From Timema cristinae (lineage: Eukaryota > Arthropoda > Insecta > Phasmatodea > Timematidae): a stretch of DNA of 64,000 nt. Made by a program: the position numbers and the translations under genes. The notes under the pieces were generated by a model. It was not told where the DNA came from, ran no database searches, and worked only from the letters and a program-made list of their open reading frames with translations. The stretch is from NCBI GenBank assembly GCA_039000515.1, contig JBCFYV010011135.1, positions 26,592,419 through 26,656,418 on the forward strand. Direction: 5' to 3'. This document shows positions 34,286 through 45,901 of this stretch, one piece after another (positions within the stretch are counted from its first letter, which is position 1; each line of letters starts with the position of its first letter).

Positions 34286-34841
34286 AGGGGATTATGATTA
34301 TTGCATGAATATTAGGGTATGCGAGGCTTCGATAGTTCGCTTAAGCTTAAAAAAAAAAAAAAAGTTTAAAGTAAAAGTTAAGCACAACTCTTTTTTTTTA
34401 AATTTTCTTCAATTATTTCCATCAGAAATTTATATTAAATTTTGTTATAATTTTATGTTTGAAATGTAACATTTCATAAATTATATTTAATATCTAAATT
34501 TACATAGTCATGCACAGTATAGTATTTTTTATCCAACACTAAGCATTTTTATTTTTAATATTCAAACTTCGAGAATATCTTGTATTATTCGATTCAATTT
34601 TGCTTCTAGGTGCAATGGATTTTGCACACTCCTAATATATCATCCCCCCCCCCCCCCCCCTTCTGCAAAAAAGGTACCCAATCGCACACATTCCACTACT
34701 TGAATGTTTACATGATCATGCTTGCATGGTAATTCGTTGTGCTAAGCAAGAGTGAGATAGGCAGTCAACAGATCTAAAGTTAATGTACAAGTTAAGAAAA
34801 CCAATGACAATGTTAGAATATTATGTTAAAAAAAAAAAACT

Positions 34842-34847
34842 CATGCA
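34842..34847 (-). promoter_or_regulatory. TGCATG (Rbfox element) downstream of the candidate poison exon
   Basis: TGCATG on the minus strand, starting 23 nt after the candidate donor at 34,869. Downstream UGCAUG is generally associated with exon inclusion when Rbfox binds. Confidence 0.4.
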
Positions 34848-34869
34848 TAAACGTTCTTTAATAAGACAC

Positions 34870-34904
34870 CTGTATGGCCACAGCTGCAGTGTCGTTGATG
34901 AAAC
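34870..34904 (-). CDS. Candidate 35-nt frame-shifting cassette (poison) exon of Rbfox
   Basis: Between two certain exons, the minus strand shows a pyrimidine-rich tract ending TTATCTAG, a 35-nt GC-richer segment, and a CAG|GTGTCT donor. The donor is weak beyond GT. 35 nt is not a multiple of three. If included after 35950 it reads PFHQRHCSCGHT and then meets TAG eight codons later in exon 32686-32623, well before the last junction, so the mRNA would be predicted to decay. A TGCATG, the Rbfox binding element, starts 23 nt inside the downstream intron, a position that normally promotes inclusion. It may be a chance match; transcript reads would decide. Confidence 0.35.
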
Positions 34905-35026
34905 CTAGATAAGAAATCGAAACAAACGATGACGACACACTAAACAGCACTTAAAAAAAAAAATTACATAAGTTGTATCTTCCAAAAGAGAACGTAGGCG
35001 CAGAAATTTTTATATACATATATAAT

Positions 35027-35123
35027 CTTGGAATAATTATGGCCATAAGAAGAAATATATGTGTGTGTGTGTTTGTATACATACATACATATACATTTCT
35101 TACGTCCATAATTATTCCAAGAT
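35027..35123. mobile_element. Hairpin MITE with a GT-repeat core
   Basis: CTTGGAATAATTATGG on the left pairs with CCATAATTATTCCAAG on the right. A (GT)n and (ATAC)n microsatellite fill the loop. Confidence 0.8.
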
Positions 35124-35377
35124 TTGGATTTAAATAAAGGGGAAATCTGCTATATTAAATTAAATGTTGAAAGTAGGATAGAAGGACATGGTTTATAGAC
35201 GTACTAGAAAACTGTAGGCCTCAAAGTTACTAACATATATAATTTTCAAGGTACACATCAGTCACCTTCAACAGAAGAGATTAAAAGATAGATTGGAGAG
35301 TTAGATCCGTAAAATAGCGGATTCGATCAAAATCTAGAATTACCACTTTATGGCTTTTACAGTGAAAAGATTAACAC

Positions 35378-35516
35378 AGTTCACGTTTTAAACTGCTGCC
35401 GCTGGACAAAGAGGTAAATGATTGCCCTTTTTGAAGAAAATTAATGCCAGATGACTTGCTGGTAGCGATAAAATTTTTTTTTGTCCAGTGGCAGCAATGT
35501 CAAGTGTGAACTGTAA
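35378..35516. mobile_element. MITE family with CTGCCGCTGGACAAA ends
   Basis: ACAGTTCACG..CTGCTGCCGCTGGACAAA pairs with TTTGTCCAGTGGCAGCA..GTGTGAACTGT. A related copy lies at 50,580-50,745. Confidence 0.8.
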
Positions 35517-35949
35517 TCGTAAAAAAGTCATAATGTGTTTGTTCCTTTTATACGTTTTTTATCCGCCTTTCCTGTACCTTCTTCTAAATATATCAAAATA
35601 CCTCAAAAAAACAAAAAGAGGTTTTCCTTAGGCGTTATGATACAATAAAGAGTAACTAATGCATAAATTAAAATTAATAATTTCCTAATGCCCTGGTAAA
35701 ATAATGTTTATATTTAGTAAATATATGATATTATAATTTAATATTTTACCCTCCCCATTTTTGTTCCCTTTTGTAGCTGTCCTCTATTCTAAAATTTAAA
35801 AGTTTTACTAACTCTTGTTTACACAAAATTAAAATAAATGTGTAAAGATTTATAATATTGAAAAAAAAAAACCACATTAAAAATGGCTTCCTTGCTGTAA
35901 AGTAGAACAAGGGAGTAAAAAAAAAGTCGAAGAAGGGGGATGAACTCAC

Positions 35950-36091
35950 GGAGCATATCCTTGTAGCGCGGTGGCAGCAGCCGCTGTTAGAGGGGTGGGG
36001 TGGCGTGCGAAGGCTGCTGCGGCTGCGGCGGGGTACGCCGCTCTTGCGCGGCCGCGCTGGATTGCCACGCCGCGCAACGCCGCAGCTGTCG
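35950..36091 (-). CDS. Rbfox1: Rbfox exon with the ALRGVAIQRGR block
   Basis: A 142-nt exon on the minus strand, strongly GC-rich in an AT-rich intron. The acceptor is TGTCCAG, the donor GTGAGT. It enters in phase 1 and leaves in phase 2 (CC). It encodes ATAAALRGVAIQRGR followed by an alanine-rich part (AAYPAAAAAAF) and TAAAATALQGYA. The block corresponds to the AYRGAHLRGRGRTVY segment of vertebrate RBFOX1, an arginine/glycine-rich stretch in the region after the RRM. The last codon CC|T is completed by the next exon to proline, giving GYAP-VYYDPF across the junction. Confidence 0.93.
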
Positions 36092-36483
36092 CTGGACAGG
36101 ACACAACAACAAAAACCCCGTGCCAAAACAAAGAATAAACAACCACACACAAGACACCCGATTGTCTGCTGGGGGGGTGTTAGTGCGGCCATGTGTCAGG
36201 TTAGGCTATATGCGGCTGTGCGTGATAATTCTTGGAAATAAGGGAGGTGGGGGGGGGAGGAAGATGAGAGGCTCCAACAGAAGAAATGGCCGATAAGAAG
36301 ATGCGTGTTGCTTTTAAGGTGACCAACGTTTTTCTCGAAACCAAAGAGTGAGTTAAGTCATAATCGCCAATACTTGAATGGGAAAATTAATAAACATAGC
36401 CATAAAAAAAAAAAAAACATAGTGAAGACCTATAAAACTGCGGAATTTACCTAACATGTGTCTTACCGCTTCCTGTTTTGTTT
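36092..36483. other. Rbfox intron upstream of exon 36091
   Basis: Upstream flank of the ALRGVAIQRGR exon; GC content falls off within 150 bp. Plus-strand frames here are antisense to the exon. Confidence 0.4.
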
Positions 36484-36745
36484 TTCGCCACATCTCATTA
36501 CCCGTTTAGGTTACACGCATGTCGTATGTGTATATCAATCACGGTAATTTTTTAGGAATGAAGAAGGTAATATTTAAAGGAAAATGTATCCTAATTTTTG
36601 TGGAAGGAAAAAGGAAACTTCTCTAGGAAGGAAGAAAAAAAAAAACTCGGTATACCCAATCGAGATTTGAATCCCAATCTCGCCGTCATCAAACGTCCTG
36701 TCTCTATTACGAGAGCAACATCTTAAGACCATTCACCCAAAGCAG
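36484..36745 (-). repeat. SINE family A
   Basis: Tail CACATCTCATTACCCGTTTAG, body with GTATCC and TTTTTGTGGAAGG, head GATTTGAATCCC. Minus orientation. Confidence 0.72.
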
Positions 36746-37039
36746 CTTTATACTTTATTATAAAGTCTTTTGGTTTCCTCTTTGATAAGAATAATTTGGA
36801 TAAAAACTGTGAATTAATTTAATATATCTGTACACCATGTATACAGATTTAAAATATAGTAATGTATTTTTGAAAGAAAAAAAAGAAAAAAAAAAAGAGA
36901 AAAAGATAGTAAAAATAATAACTCATTACAATCTTTTGGAACGGCAAAAGAACTGATGATGATGACCAATGAATAATTACTTAATTTTGAATATTTTTTT
37001 TATTTTAATACCAAGACTTTTATTTACTATACGATAGCT

Positions 37040-37310
37040 TTGCTCAGTTGGTAACATGTCTGCCTACTGAGCTAAGGGTCCGTGGTTCGATAGCCGGCAT
37101 AGCAAAGAAATGTAGCATTGGTGAAACGTAGTTTTAGCCTTTCACAGTGATAAATTAACAGCCTGGGGACTGGATGTTGTGCCGGTTCTCGTCTTAAGTT
37201 AAGATTATAAAGCATATTAATCTACGACAGGCCTAGCCAGCCGGTAGTGGAAAATATATGGCTCGAATAAAAAAAACGGACCCTAGGCTGGAAAGTGATG
37301 GATGTAAAAA
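37040..37310 (+). repeat. SINE family C, near full length
   Basis: Head GCTTTGCTCAGTTGGTAACA with a B-box-like GGTTCGATAGCC. The body and 3' part continue to CTACGACAGGCC, GGCTCGAATAAAAAAA and GGCTGGAAAGTGATGG. Confidence 0.85.
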
Positions 37311-37985
37311 AAAATATTATTTACGAATTAAAGCTAAGAATTGAGTTTAACATTCTCAACAATAACTTAAAGAAAATAGATATACTTTGAGCTGCTTAAA
37401 TCAACAATAACGTAACTATCAATGTGTGTGAAGTCAGTTTGAGTGAATAATGAAATATTCTTGAAAACAAACTTAAAAAATAGTACTATAAGATTAATTC
37501 AGAGAGAGAGGGGGAGATTAAATACAAATAAATTCCTTTAAAATTCAATAGGGAGGGAAAAAAAAAAGTGAAAATAATTAACATTCTTAATTTTATTTTA
37601 TGTAAACTCAACTGGTTCCCTCATAACATGAAGTTGACTTTTTTTTTTTAATAAACAAAGTTGATTTAGTTGAATTAAGAGATTTAATTAAAGAAAGAAG
37701 AAGAAAAAAAAAAAGGGACGTCATTTTCAGTGAAAGCTAATCTTTTCATTATTACATTTGAATGAAATATACCAGAAACGTTAAGAGAGGTATAATTATA
37801 AAGTTACTGTCTCAAACATGTTTTAGTGGATATTTATCAAGCAAAATGAAAAGCCCTCATCACAACCATCAAACTTTTACATCTTTCTTGAAATATTTAC
37901 AAAGATCTTAACCTGCTAACACCAGAGAGTAAGGTAGAAATCCACCACCATTTGTAATTTTTTTTATATACATATATATCTCTTT
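37311..37985. other. Rbfox intron, AT-rich, nothing recognised
   Basis: A/T homopolymers and simple sequence only. Confidence 0.4.
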
Positions 37986-38002
37986 GTGTATGAAGTTATA
38001 TT

Positions 38003-38105
38003 TACTCATCATCATCAACCATTTCCAGCCCGTGGCCGAGTCAGTTTAGTAAAATGCCTCCATTTTCCTCTATCTTCCATCGTTCTTCCTCCTTTATATT
38101 TCCTA
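38003..38105 (-). mobile_element. LINE 3'-end fragment
   Basis: CATCATCAACCATTTCCAGC, GGCCGAGTCAGTTTAGTAAA and CCTCCATTTTCCTCTATC match the reverse of the LINE end at 49,540-49,600. Confidence 0.7.
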
Positions 38106-38141
38106 TGTAGAGTTAAATATTTAATTATAATATTAATATTT

Positions 38142-38392
38142 AGCACCGCGTCTTACTACCCGTTCGGGTTATACGCTTTAAGTACTAATTACGCTAACGG
38201 ATTAGTAATTGGGAAGGTTGAATTAGAGGAAGTGAACCCGCATTTGCGTGGGGGGGGGGGAGAGTGGAAAACCATTTAGGAAAAACCACCCCCAGTTCAC
38301 TCGACCGGATTCGAACCTCTATCTCCCCGTCCTAAGCAGTCGAGCTCAACATGACAAGAGCGTTAACCAACTACGCCACCGAGGCGGGTAAA
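38142..38392 (-). repeat. SINE family A, best-preserved copy
   Basis: On the minus strand: head CCGCCTCGGTGGCGTAGTTG (A-box GTGGCGTAGTTGG), B-box GGTTCGAATCC, body ATGCGGGTTCACTT, tail CGTATAACCCGAACGGGTAG and CGCGGTGCTAAA. A useful consensus for the family. Confidence 0.92.
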
Positions 38393-38879
38393 TATTTAAT
38401 TGATATATTGAAAAGATTTTGGTTTACCGATATAATAATAATCATGCTATCGTTAATGATTCTTTTAAAGATTCAAAACCAAAAACCATTAAATTGAATG
38501 GTACAATATAATATACACCTTTAAAGTGATATTTGAAAAGAAGAAGAAAAAAAAAAACATAAAAAAAAAACATGTTAATTATGTTTTTTTTTTAGAACTT
38601 TAAAAACATTTTAAGCACCAACATCTGATAAATTATTTTTATTAGAAGTATTTTTGCGTTGTTTAATTTGACTCCTATAACTAATCTATTGGGGAAAATC
38701 ATTTTTTAAGTTTTAAGGGAAGATTTTAAATGTAAAGATTAATGTTTCTACATTAGCAAGTTAAAACAGATACACACACACATGCAGACAAACAGCAACA
38801 AATATGTATCTGTGCGCATTATTAACATCAATCATGATTAGAAAAACCATCATTAATAGATTTAAAAATATATATCACC

Positions 38880-38975
38880 AAAATCAGACTTGCCAGGTGC
38901 TCGAACCGGACCCTTGTATGAGGAGCAAAGGGATATGACACTTTAGTGTGTACTACTAGACTAAAGTTTGTACAA
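38880..38975 (-). repeat. tRNA-like fragment
   Basis: GTGCTCGAACCGGACC (reverse B-box) and, further on, ACTACTAGACTAAAG. No cloverleaf that I can close, so a SINE fragment is more likely than a tRNA gene. Confidence 0.35.
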
Positions 38976-39099
38976 TCGGAATCAATGGATGCAAAATAAA
39001 CCGTAAATGAAGAATAAAATGAGATACACGTGATAAAAATATGTTAGTTCATTGCCCCAACTCTTGTGCCAAATTTAAATTTCATTCCAAATAAATAAG

Positions 39100-39470
39100 A
39101 ATTTAAGGTTGGGTGGAAGAGGAACAAAAAAAAAGCGTTTTTTGCAGTTTTTATTGGCACAAAACTTTTATTTTGCCAAAATAAATAAAATATTGCTCCA
39201 GTACAAACAGAGAATTTAATTTTTTTCACATGATGACCTTAAAATTTCTTGAATATCTGTCGAGGATGTTCTGGAATTTAATGACAACTTTTTCTCATAA
39301 TTTAAAAAAGTTTTTTTAGGTAATGCTATCATGCTCATGACAGATATTAAAACAAATGTTGATAATGACATGTGAAGAAAATTAAACTCTTGTTTCTACT
39401 GGAGCAATATTTGATTTATTTTAAACAAAAAAGTTTTGACATAGAAAAAAAAAAGCGGGCCTTTTTTTTG
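39100..39470. mobile_element. Foldback MITE, family shared with 60.6 and 62.5 kb
   Basis: CAAAATAAATAAAATATTGC..CCAGTA and a TTTTTTTCACATG arm pair with CATGTGAAG..AAATTAAAC..GGAGCAATATTTGA. The centre includes CTGGAATTTAATGACAAC and CATGACAGATATTAAA, also present at 60.7 kb. Confidence 0.75.
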
Positions 39471-39479
39471 TGTGTCCAC

Positions 39480-41000
39480 CTTCCATCACACTTTAAAAAC
39501 CTTCCAAACACATTGAAGACTGGACTGAACTAACGAGTAACATTTATTATACTCAGATTGTTAAGATATGATGTCCTTAAAAAAAATAGCTAACCATAGA
39601 ATTATATATAAAATTTAAAATTCAAATTAAAAGAGGAAAATCTAATCTATTAGCTGTACACGTGTTTCTCTTAACATAACTTTATGGTGAATACAATAGT
39701 AATCTCCCCAATAGTTAATTTATCACCAAGGTTGAGTCGATTGATGTACCTATTAAACCCCATTTAATCATTATTTTTATTTCTATGGAAACTTAAATAT
39801 TTTTTTTTTTCTTACAGGATTAAAATTGTGGATAAAATTCATATTTCAAATCTGCGATTAAAATTCTACCCATATATGCATTAAAAAAAAAAGGGATTAT
39901 GGCATGCATAGTTTCCAATGAACACTATTAAATCACATTTTTATTTACAAAAAGTTGAATTGAAAAGATTTTCTTAAGAGAGAAACTTTTTTTTTTTTTT
40001 GCAAATATTTAACAAAACGTTGGTCACCTCTATGCACGCTCATGCTTTCGCGCTTTTTTTTTTTTACCGCCTTTACATACAATGAAACAATCAAATAATG
40101 AGAGTAAACACATCTTTATTTTAATGTGTTAATGAATGATCGTCAGCGGCGTTATTCCCAACAAATATTGCCAACCGGGTGGCATTGCGCGCAACGGACA
40201 TTGTTTTTAACCGAGAGGCACTGGGGAGAGCTCTCTGATAAGAATTAGAAACATGCCACACATCCCACTTGGTCGAGTTTTGAGAATTTAGCTCAAAAAG
40301 TTGTGAAAGCTTGTTCATTTTAGGATTTGGTACAATTATTGTCAAGAGAAAACCGAAAAAAAAAAAAAAAAAAACTCAAACCAAACCAAAATAAAATCTC
40401 AAAAGCTACCAGAATATTTACACGAATATTTGTAGAGCGTTAAGACTCGTGTTGTAATTAAAACGTTTGAAAATAATGTACATACATACATACATATACT
40501 CGGTTATAGCGGTGATAGCCAAACAGGAAGGAGAAATAATATAGGGGGTAAGGGGTAGGGTCGTAGGCGGAGTTAAATTAGGTTAAGACTACGGTCCTCC
40601 AACATGCCGTTAACAGTCCTTGAGTAGAGCGAGTTGTTAGCACACACTACTTGGTCTAGCTCACCGATTGCATCTTAGCTCGCAAGTCACTCACAGCGAT
40701 CTCCCGCATTTCGGTCATTAATGCCGGACCGCTCTAGTTTACTTAAGTGACAGATCTTTCAATAAAACTTTCAAGAAATTCTGTAATAATTATAAACTTA
40801 AGATGCTACTTAACACCCTGTAAATATAACAACGAAAAGGTCGAAGAGATATCGAATGAGTTAAAAAAAAAAATATATGATTGAAGAAAATTTATTAAAG
40901 TTTTTACAGAGCAAATGTGTTTTGTCACAGAGACATTCTTTTTAATGGCGAACTATTCAGAAATGTTGATTTAGACTCTTTGTTTTATAATCACTATTAA
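39480..41000. other. Rbfox intron with unexplained GC-richer blocks
   Basis: 40,130-40,300 and 40,500-40,750 are distinctly less AT-rich than their surroundings (CATTGCGCGCAACGGAC; CTCGCAAGTCACTCACAGCG). I find no exon with consistent phase and no known repeat. Confidence 0.4.
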
Positions 41001-41195
41001 TGTCAAAAGTTTTCACACTGACAGCGCAGTAAACACTGTCCAGGGTTGAATCTTAGCCTGATGCACTTTAAGGTAAATTAATCTGGTGGCACTTTTCTGG
41101 AGCATACTTGTGCAAGTCAACCACAATGGTGGTCAAAAGAGTGGATTTCTGGTGACGAGACAGTCAAGGTTCGAATCTTGGTCGGGTGTAATAGT
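41000..41195 (+). repeat. tRNA-like SINE fragments (two heads)
   Basis: GTCCAGGGTTGAATCTTAGC at 41,038 and CAAGGTTCGAATCTTGGTCG at 41,163 are two B-box regions in the same direction. The second, with GTGGATTTCTGGTGAC, matches the fragment at 30,430. Confidence 0.55.
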
Positions 41196-41206
41196 AGTTT
41201 TTTTTA

Positions 41207-41447
41207 TAGCACCATGTCTTACTACCTAACCGAGTTATACACATATGTACTTATGTGTTAAGAATGAAGAAGGTTGAATTTATGGGAGGTTTTCCCCACA
41301 CTTGTGTGAAGAGTAAAAAAAAAAAAGAATTAGAAAAAACCTTTGTCAGTCACCCAACTGGTATTTGAACCACGATACCACCATCATTAACACTCCAGTC
41401 TAGTGTGAGTGTGACACTTTTGACTATTTGACCATTGAGGTGGGTAA
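41207..41447 (-). repeat. SINE family A
   Basis: TAGCACCATGTCTTACTACC tail, body CACACTTGTGTGAAGAG, decayed head. Minus orientation. Confidence 0.75.
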
Positions 41448-41557
41448 TTTAAGTTGTTAATAGACATCGTATTAAACTGGCCGATTTAAAAACTTTGAAT
41501 TTACTAATATTTTGAAAGAACCAAGTTCCGTTTTGTACGTCGTCGTCGAGTGTTTAC

Positions 41558-41650
41558 GAGCAAGATGCAAAAGGTCGACGACGTAGAGCACGAGCGATGC
41601 ATCACAGTACCTCCGTCGCGCCGTTCGTGGCGTCAGCATCAAGGGGGCAG
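41558..41650 (-). CDS. Candidate 93-nt GC-rich cassette exon in the Rbfox intron
   Basis: A conspicuous GC-rich patch (about 41,560-41,725) lies in the intron between exons 45902 and 36091. On the minus strand a long C/T-rich tract ending CTCCACAG is followed by an open segment to a C|GTAAAC donor. Phase is 1 in and 1 out, as the two neighbouring exons require. It would encode APLMLTPRTARRR followed by a hydrophobic stretch (LVLYVVDLL). The peptide does not look like Rbfox. A GAG|GTACTG donor after 40 nt is also possible and would shift the frame. It could equally be part of an unrecognised repeat. Confidence 0.25.
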
Positions 41651-41911
41651 CTGTGGAGGTGGTAGGGGTTGCGAGGGGGGCGGCCGTGGCCCCCGGCAGC
41701 CAGGACCAAGGCATGGCAGGCAGCCTATAGCCTAACCGACACAAGGGCAACACAATGGTACAAAAGTTCATAGCACAAGAGAATTAGAGATAGATACACA
41801 TATTTACTACCCACATCTCCTGACGAGTAAAAGTCACCAAGTCTTGCGAGAGACGGACTTCTGAGAGGGTGAGTTGCTGCTCATCTAGTTAGGTTGTTTT
41901 CAGTAGTGTCT

Positions 41912-42150
41912 CACCATTTCTTACAGTTATATACATATGTATTTATTACGCTAACATGTTTATGGATGAGGAAGGTTGTATTTATAGGTAGTGTACCTGC
42001 ATTTGTGCGGTGAGAGTGAAAAACCATTAATAACACCCCCTTCCACACCAATTATTCCTCTGGCCGGGATTCAAGCCTCAATCTCTTCGTCATTAATGAT
42101 CCAGTCTAATATGAGAAGAACGCCTTAGAATATTCAACCACTGAACAGAA
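41912..42150 (-). repeat. SINE family A
   Basis: Decayed tail, body GTGTACCTGCATTTGTGCGG, head GGGATTCAAGCC. Minus orientation. Confidence 0.7.
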
Positions 42151-44617
42151 TATTTGATTATGTTAAACTAAGGGTCTGTGAGTACTCAAATTTCAAGCTC
42201 AAGTCTTTGTTAAAAGCTAAGGTTCAAAAGTGATAAGCTTTATAAAAACTAAATAGTTAGGTGTAAAAAGAAACTATTGATTTAATTCGATGAAAAAACC
42301 ATGAGCTCGTGAATCTCTAAAAATAACTAGAGCAAATTATAGCAAAGCATCGAACCTCGGGATTAAATCCTTGAGAAAGATTTAAAAAAAAAAAAAATAG
42401 AGGATGTTGATGATAATAATCACCCCCATATTTTCTTGAAACTTTGCACCCTGTCTCAAGTTTTGCATAGCTTTATTCCTATCAAATGTGACATTTTGAA
42501 AAAAAATCAAATGGAGCAACTCACTTTCTCTTTGTCCCTTAATAGCACAAATGTTCCTAATAGTTGACACCACTTATTAAACAAAGTCAGCTTACAAACT
42601 ATTAAATTTTAAACTTTTCATGCAGTCGATTAATTATATTATATTATATTTATATAATTTCAATAAAACATCACACAGAATTCTTTAATTCAAGTGAGAG
42701 GGAAAAATACACTACACATTAATATTTAATATAATGACTGAAGATACAAATTTTTATTTTAGAAAATTAAATTTGGATTTATCTGAAATCTGTAAAAACA
42801 TATATTTTATTTATTATTTTTGTTTTCCTGCCATGGTTATTATTTAAGGTTACATTGCAAAATGCAAACGAGTTCAATGAAATTTATTTGTATGTGATTG
42901 CCCAAATTTGGCGTGTTTTATGCGTGGTCAAGCTACTTACCAAAAAACCCCTTCTAAATATATAAACACAAGAATTACTATAAAAAAATAAGTTAATAAA
43001 ACAACAAAACATTACTCATTAAATTCAATAACATAATTACACCCAGACCAGCAATTTCCAACAATTTTTTTCAACTCACGGCACACCAAAGTTAAGTTAT
43101 TTAAGGCAGACTATCATTTTTTTAAGGAGCAATTTTATTATTTAAATAAAGAGTGATAAAATTGTGTTTCAAAAGGGTGTTATTAAAAAAAACTCATAAT
43201 GAATATGGATTTAAAATATTAATTTTTATTCCTCAAATTAGTTTCTCAGTCAGTTTTGACCTTCTCACCAAACTGTCGCGGAACACATGCTGATATTTCG
43301 CTGAACATCAATGTGCCACGGTACACTGGATGAAAAACGCTGGTTTAGACATAATAATTTAAATTGAGACATCATACTTATGCACTAGTATATGATTTAA
43401 GTACCAGTGGAATTTAAGTGCTAAGAAACAAAACTTTCTCTTTTATATGTCCATCTATTACATTTAGCGGTTCATTCTAATAAATTATCAATTCAAAAGT
43501 GAATGGCAGAAGTCTATTTTTGATTACATAAACTTATTTCAAAAGAATGCCCTATGAAAGATTGCATTATAAATTAAAAACATTAGAAAAAAAAAAAAAA
43601 GTCAATCTTTTTTTCACTAACAAATTTTGTTACCTGGAAATATTTTTAACTTATTGATTTTCCAAACAATATTTGACTAAAACTACTTTATGAGCCAATT
43701 ATATCACAAAACAGTTGGTTTTGTCAAATATCAAGAAATTAATCAGTGTGAATAAAAACCTAATAAAAATTACAATTTAAATATGGATTGTTTTTCTTGA
43801 TAATTTGAATATTCTTTTTTTTTATTCCATTTGTTTGGTTATAAAAAAGGCTCAGTTGAATTTTAGAAATTAAATTACTTTATTAAAGTTAACTTGGTCT
43901 ATTTTAATATTTCATCTTACAATAAAAATATTTACTGCACAAGATATGAATTAAATATATAAATAAGTTTAGTTCAGAGGATACTTAAAAGCTTGTAATT
44001 AAAATTACCAAATTCTTGCAAAAAAACCAAAACACTACAACAAAAAGGCATGCAGTATTTTTAATAGCATAAGAAAATCTAAAAGGACTAATCATTGTTT
44101 TGAAAATATTGATTATGGAATATTTAAATACTAAGTTAATTAATTAACAGTAACAAGTTTATTAAAATGTCAGCTGCCGCAAGAAAAACTCTCGTCCGGT
44201 TATGTCAGTTTGCTGAAACAAACGTATGCAAAATAAATGTTTGCTACAGGTTCACCAATATGTTTCGAATATATATTGAGAAATAAGCAACTGGATACAA
44301 GAGTTGAACTAAGGACCTTTGATTTAATGCAAGTTTGAGTTTACTTGTCCATCATAAACTCTTATCTTTACATTCTTGCACCATTTTTCAGCTTTTATGT
44401 ATTTGGAAAAAAGTGATCGCAAAGGTTCTTGAAAAGTAGTAACAAGGTTAGGCCATATAATTTTTATTACTAACAATACAAAATCTGAAAATGTAAAGGG
44501 AATTTTTTTTTACTCCCATAATTTTAAAAAGTCTGATAGTTTTAAAAGATCAAGGTTGCTTTTGCAAACTTTATATTGTTACAAACGTAACAATAATTTA
44601 CAATAATTTTTTTTCTG
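42151..44617. other. Rbfox intron, AT-rich, nothing recognised
   Basis: 2.4 kb without a repeat family or exon that I can support. A short segment (43,240-43,330) has CACCAAACTGTCGCGGAACA, typical of hAT-type MITE ends, but no partner end was found. Confidence 0.4.
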
Positions 44618-44850
44618 TGTCTTACCACCCATTTAGGTTATACGCATATTTTATATTAAATACACTAGTGAACAATGGATGAGTAAGGTGGAATTGAGAG
44701 AAAGTGTACTCGCATCTGTGTGGAGGAAGAATGAAAAACTATTTCGGAAATACCAACCTCTGTACACACGATCAAGATTTGAACCCCAATCTACCCGACA
44801 TCGGCAGTATAGTCTAACACAAGCCTTAGATCATGCGGTCACTGAAGTAA
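44618..44850 (-). repeat. SINE family A
   Basis: TGTGTCTTACCACCCATTTAG tail, body GTACTCGCATCTGTGTGG, head GATTTGAACCCC. Minus orientation. Confidence 0.8.
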
Positions 44851-44944
44851 GTTAGGTTATAGATGATGCGGCTATCGAAGGTTAGGTTACTAGTATTTAA
44901 TATTGCTATTTATTAAGTTTAACACCATGAATTAAAAAAAATAA

Positions 44945-45165
44945 TAGCATATCTTACTAGCTTTTCAGGTTACAAGTATATACTAATTATGATAATGTGT
45001 TAGGCATGAGGAGGTTTGAACTTAGATAATGTGTACACACATTTACGTGGAGGAAAAATTTCCCTATGTAAATAGGGCCGGGATTCAAACACCGATATCC
45101 CTGTTGTAGATAATCCAATTTATTGAAAGTGTGACATCTTAAGAGTTTAACCTAGTCGCAGGAGA
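44945..45165 (-). repeat. SINE family A
   Basis: GCATATCTTACTAGC tail, body ACATTTACGTGGAGG, head GGGATTCAAACACC. Minus orientation. Confidence 0.7.
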
Positions 45166-45399
45166 GACAGTCTATTGTGAAACCGACACCTTAGAACGCA
45201 TTACCATCGGTGCGTGTTTAGAAAAAAATAGTTTCAAGACTGAGAGTTTTTCTTGAGATGACAGGCACACAGTTAAGTTTAGGGTTGATACGCTTTACAA
45301 GTTTTGAAACTCCCAGAACTTTTGCCGAGTTTTACGGACAGAAATAAAAAGGAAGCATTTTCCCAGAATTCTATGTATACATAATTTTATTTTAACACC

Positions 45400-45490
45400 A
45401 AAACCACCCTCCAGTACACCTGACCAGGATCGAACCACGATCTCCCAGTCATCGATGACACCTTAAATTATAAGGTCATCGAAGCGAGTT
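45400..45490 (-). repeat. SINE family A, head part only
   Basis: ACCCTCCAGTACACCTGACC then GATCGAACCACGATCTCCC. The tail half is missing. Confidence 0.65.
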
Positions 45491-45901
45491 ATACATAAAT
45501 ATTTCATTATTTCACACAGCGTTCCTTTAAATTATTAGAACAAGATAATTATTAAAAGACAAATATGTATCAATTCTTTTTCGCAAAAATCACATTAATT
45601 CTTTATTAAAACCCTGAATTTGGTTGAATGTCAGTTCTGGTCTTATTTTGTACCAGAATCCTACTGTGCAGTAGTATTTCGGTAGGTGTTTCAAAGACGG
45701 ACTTCCTAACAAAATCATGGTGTATATAAAAAAAGAAAATTAGTACGACTTAAGTTGCGTATCAACCCTGTATTACTAAGCAAGCATGTCAGAAAGTTCT
45801 AAAAATGTATCTACAAATTGAGAAGCAGTTTTGCAAGCTAGCTATTGAGCAGGCGATGCTTGCGGGATTGGGTAAGGGGGTACTCCGAGCCTGACACCTA
45901 C

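Noticed and set aside
35746..36296. Several longer open frames on both strands
   Set aside because: All overlap the GC-rich Rbfox exon 36091-35950 in other frames or as antisense.
40121..40345. 74-codon minus-strand frame with SVARNATRLAIFVGNN
   Set aside because: Looks more protein-like than its neighbours, but I could not match it to any family or to a splice pattern. Kept only as part of the unexplained block.
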